A DNA stretch of 11,935 nt from Methanobacteriota archaeon (GTDB lineage Archaea; Methanobacteriota; Methanobacteria; Methanobacteriales; Methanobacteriaceae): assembly GCA_023436175.1 (NCBI GenBank), contig JAEZKE010000103.1, positions 1 to 11,935 of the forward strand. Reading direction: 5' to 3'. How positions within the stretch are numbered: position 1 is the first letter of the stretch; the number at the start of each line of letters is the position of its first letter. The notes beneath the pieces were generated by a model. That model was not told the origin of the DNA and did not search any database. It worked only from the letters and a program-made list of their open reading frames with translations. Below are positions 11,842-11,935 of this stretch, piece after piece. A program made the translations under genes and the position numbers.

Positions 11842-11935
11842 ATTAATAGAAAACTAATTTTAGCGATAGCAATTGTTTTTAGTATGGTATCGCTTAGTTT
11901 ATGCAGCGTATCTGCTGTTAATGCAAGTTCTGATT
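11842..11935 (+). CDS. Secreted protein, N-terminal fragment, apparent ATT start
   Basis: The first 31 codons of a gene that runs off the right edge. Read from ATT at 11842, the protein has a textbook signal peptide: positive start (xNRK), a hydrophobic core LILAIAIVFSMVSLSLC, then SVSA-VNA-SSD with an A-x-A type cleavage region. In Methanobacteriales such a start usually belongs to surface or adhesin-like proteins, but nothing of the mature protein is visible. ATT replaces the expected ATG; the next in-frame ATG (11884) would cut off the charged end and half the hydrophobic core. Either a rare ATT start is used, or a single-base change has weakened or silenced the gene. Confidence 0.65.
   Translation, partial: MNRKLILAIAIVFSMVSLSLCSVSAVNASSD

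Overview
The window looks like a chromosomal segment of a methanogenic archaeon, most likely a mesophilic Methanobacterium or close relative. The grounds are an AT-rich genome, archaeal TATA-like promoters, Shine-Dalgarno sites of the AGGAGGTGAT type, and archaeal family members: an archaeal ATP-dependent DNA ligase, an AfpA/MJ0208-type flavoprotein, an archaeal adenosine-specific kinase, a DUF2795 protein and an archaeal phosphoglucosamine mutase. The genus is inferred from style and gene content, not from a marker gene. I see no rRNA, tRNA, CRISPR array or transposase.

Layout. At the left edge is the first part of an Fpg/Nei-type DNA glycosylase on the minus strand, divergent from the ligase gene (677-2356), so two base-repair functions lie side by side. 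A small membrane-anchored OB-fold protein (2553-2945) follows. It converges on a polytopic flippase-like membrane protein (2965-3972, minus) and a family 2 glycosyltransferase (4214-4924, minus), probably a lipid-linked sugar pair. Next are glmM (5473-6819), which supplies amino-sugar phosphate for envelope precursors, a DUF2795 gene (6972-7163, minus) and a zinc-ribbon gene with no usable start codon (about 7616-7877, minus). Then come an AfpA-type flavoprotein (8075-8632), an unrecognised 114-residue protein (8818-9162, minus), an adenosine-specific kinase (9509-9997, minus) and a flavin reductase-like protein (10167-10736). The start of a secreted protein lies at the right edge (from 11842).

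Genes are mostly single transcription units separated by long AT-rich gaps. The most unusual content is in those gaps. Three blocks (394-570, 8617-8777, 10992-11481) and some scattered outliers hold arrays of short hairpins that share a geometry, a perfect stem of about 9-11 bp closing a 3-base loop, but not a sequence. Twelve of them have perfect stems of 9 bp or more. Some are nested into cloverleaf-like figures, one block runs into the stop codon of the flavoprotein gene, and an ACATGCCC signature recurs within or at the end of two blocks. These arrays account for most of the spurious short open frames in the gaps.

Other points: an apparent ATT start behind a strong Shine-Dalgarno for the secreted protein; a possibly frameshifted zinc-ribbon gene; stop codons lying inside 3' hairpins for three genes; operator-like palindromes over several promoters, some sharing the half-site TGAACAT; a candidate structured RNA at 7281-7396; and two tiny overlapping leader frames upstream of glmM.
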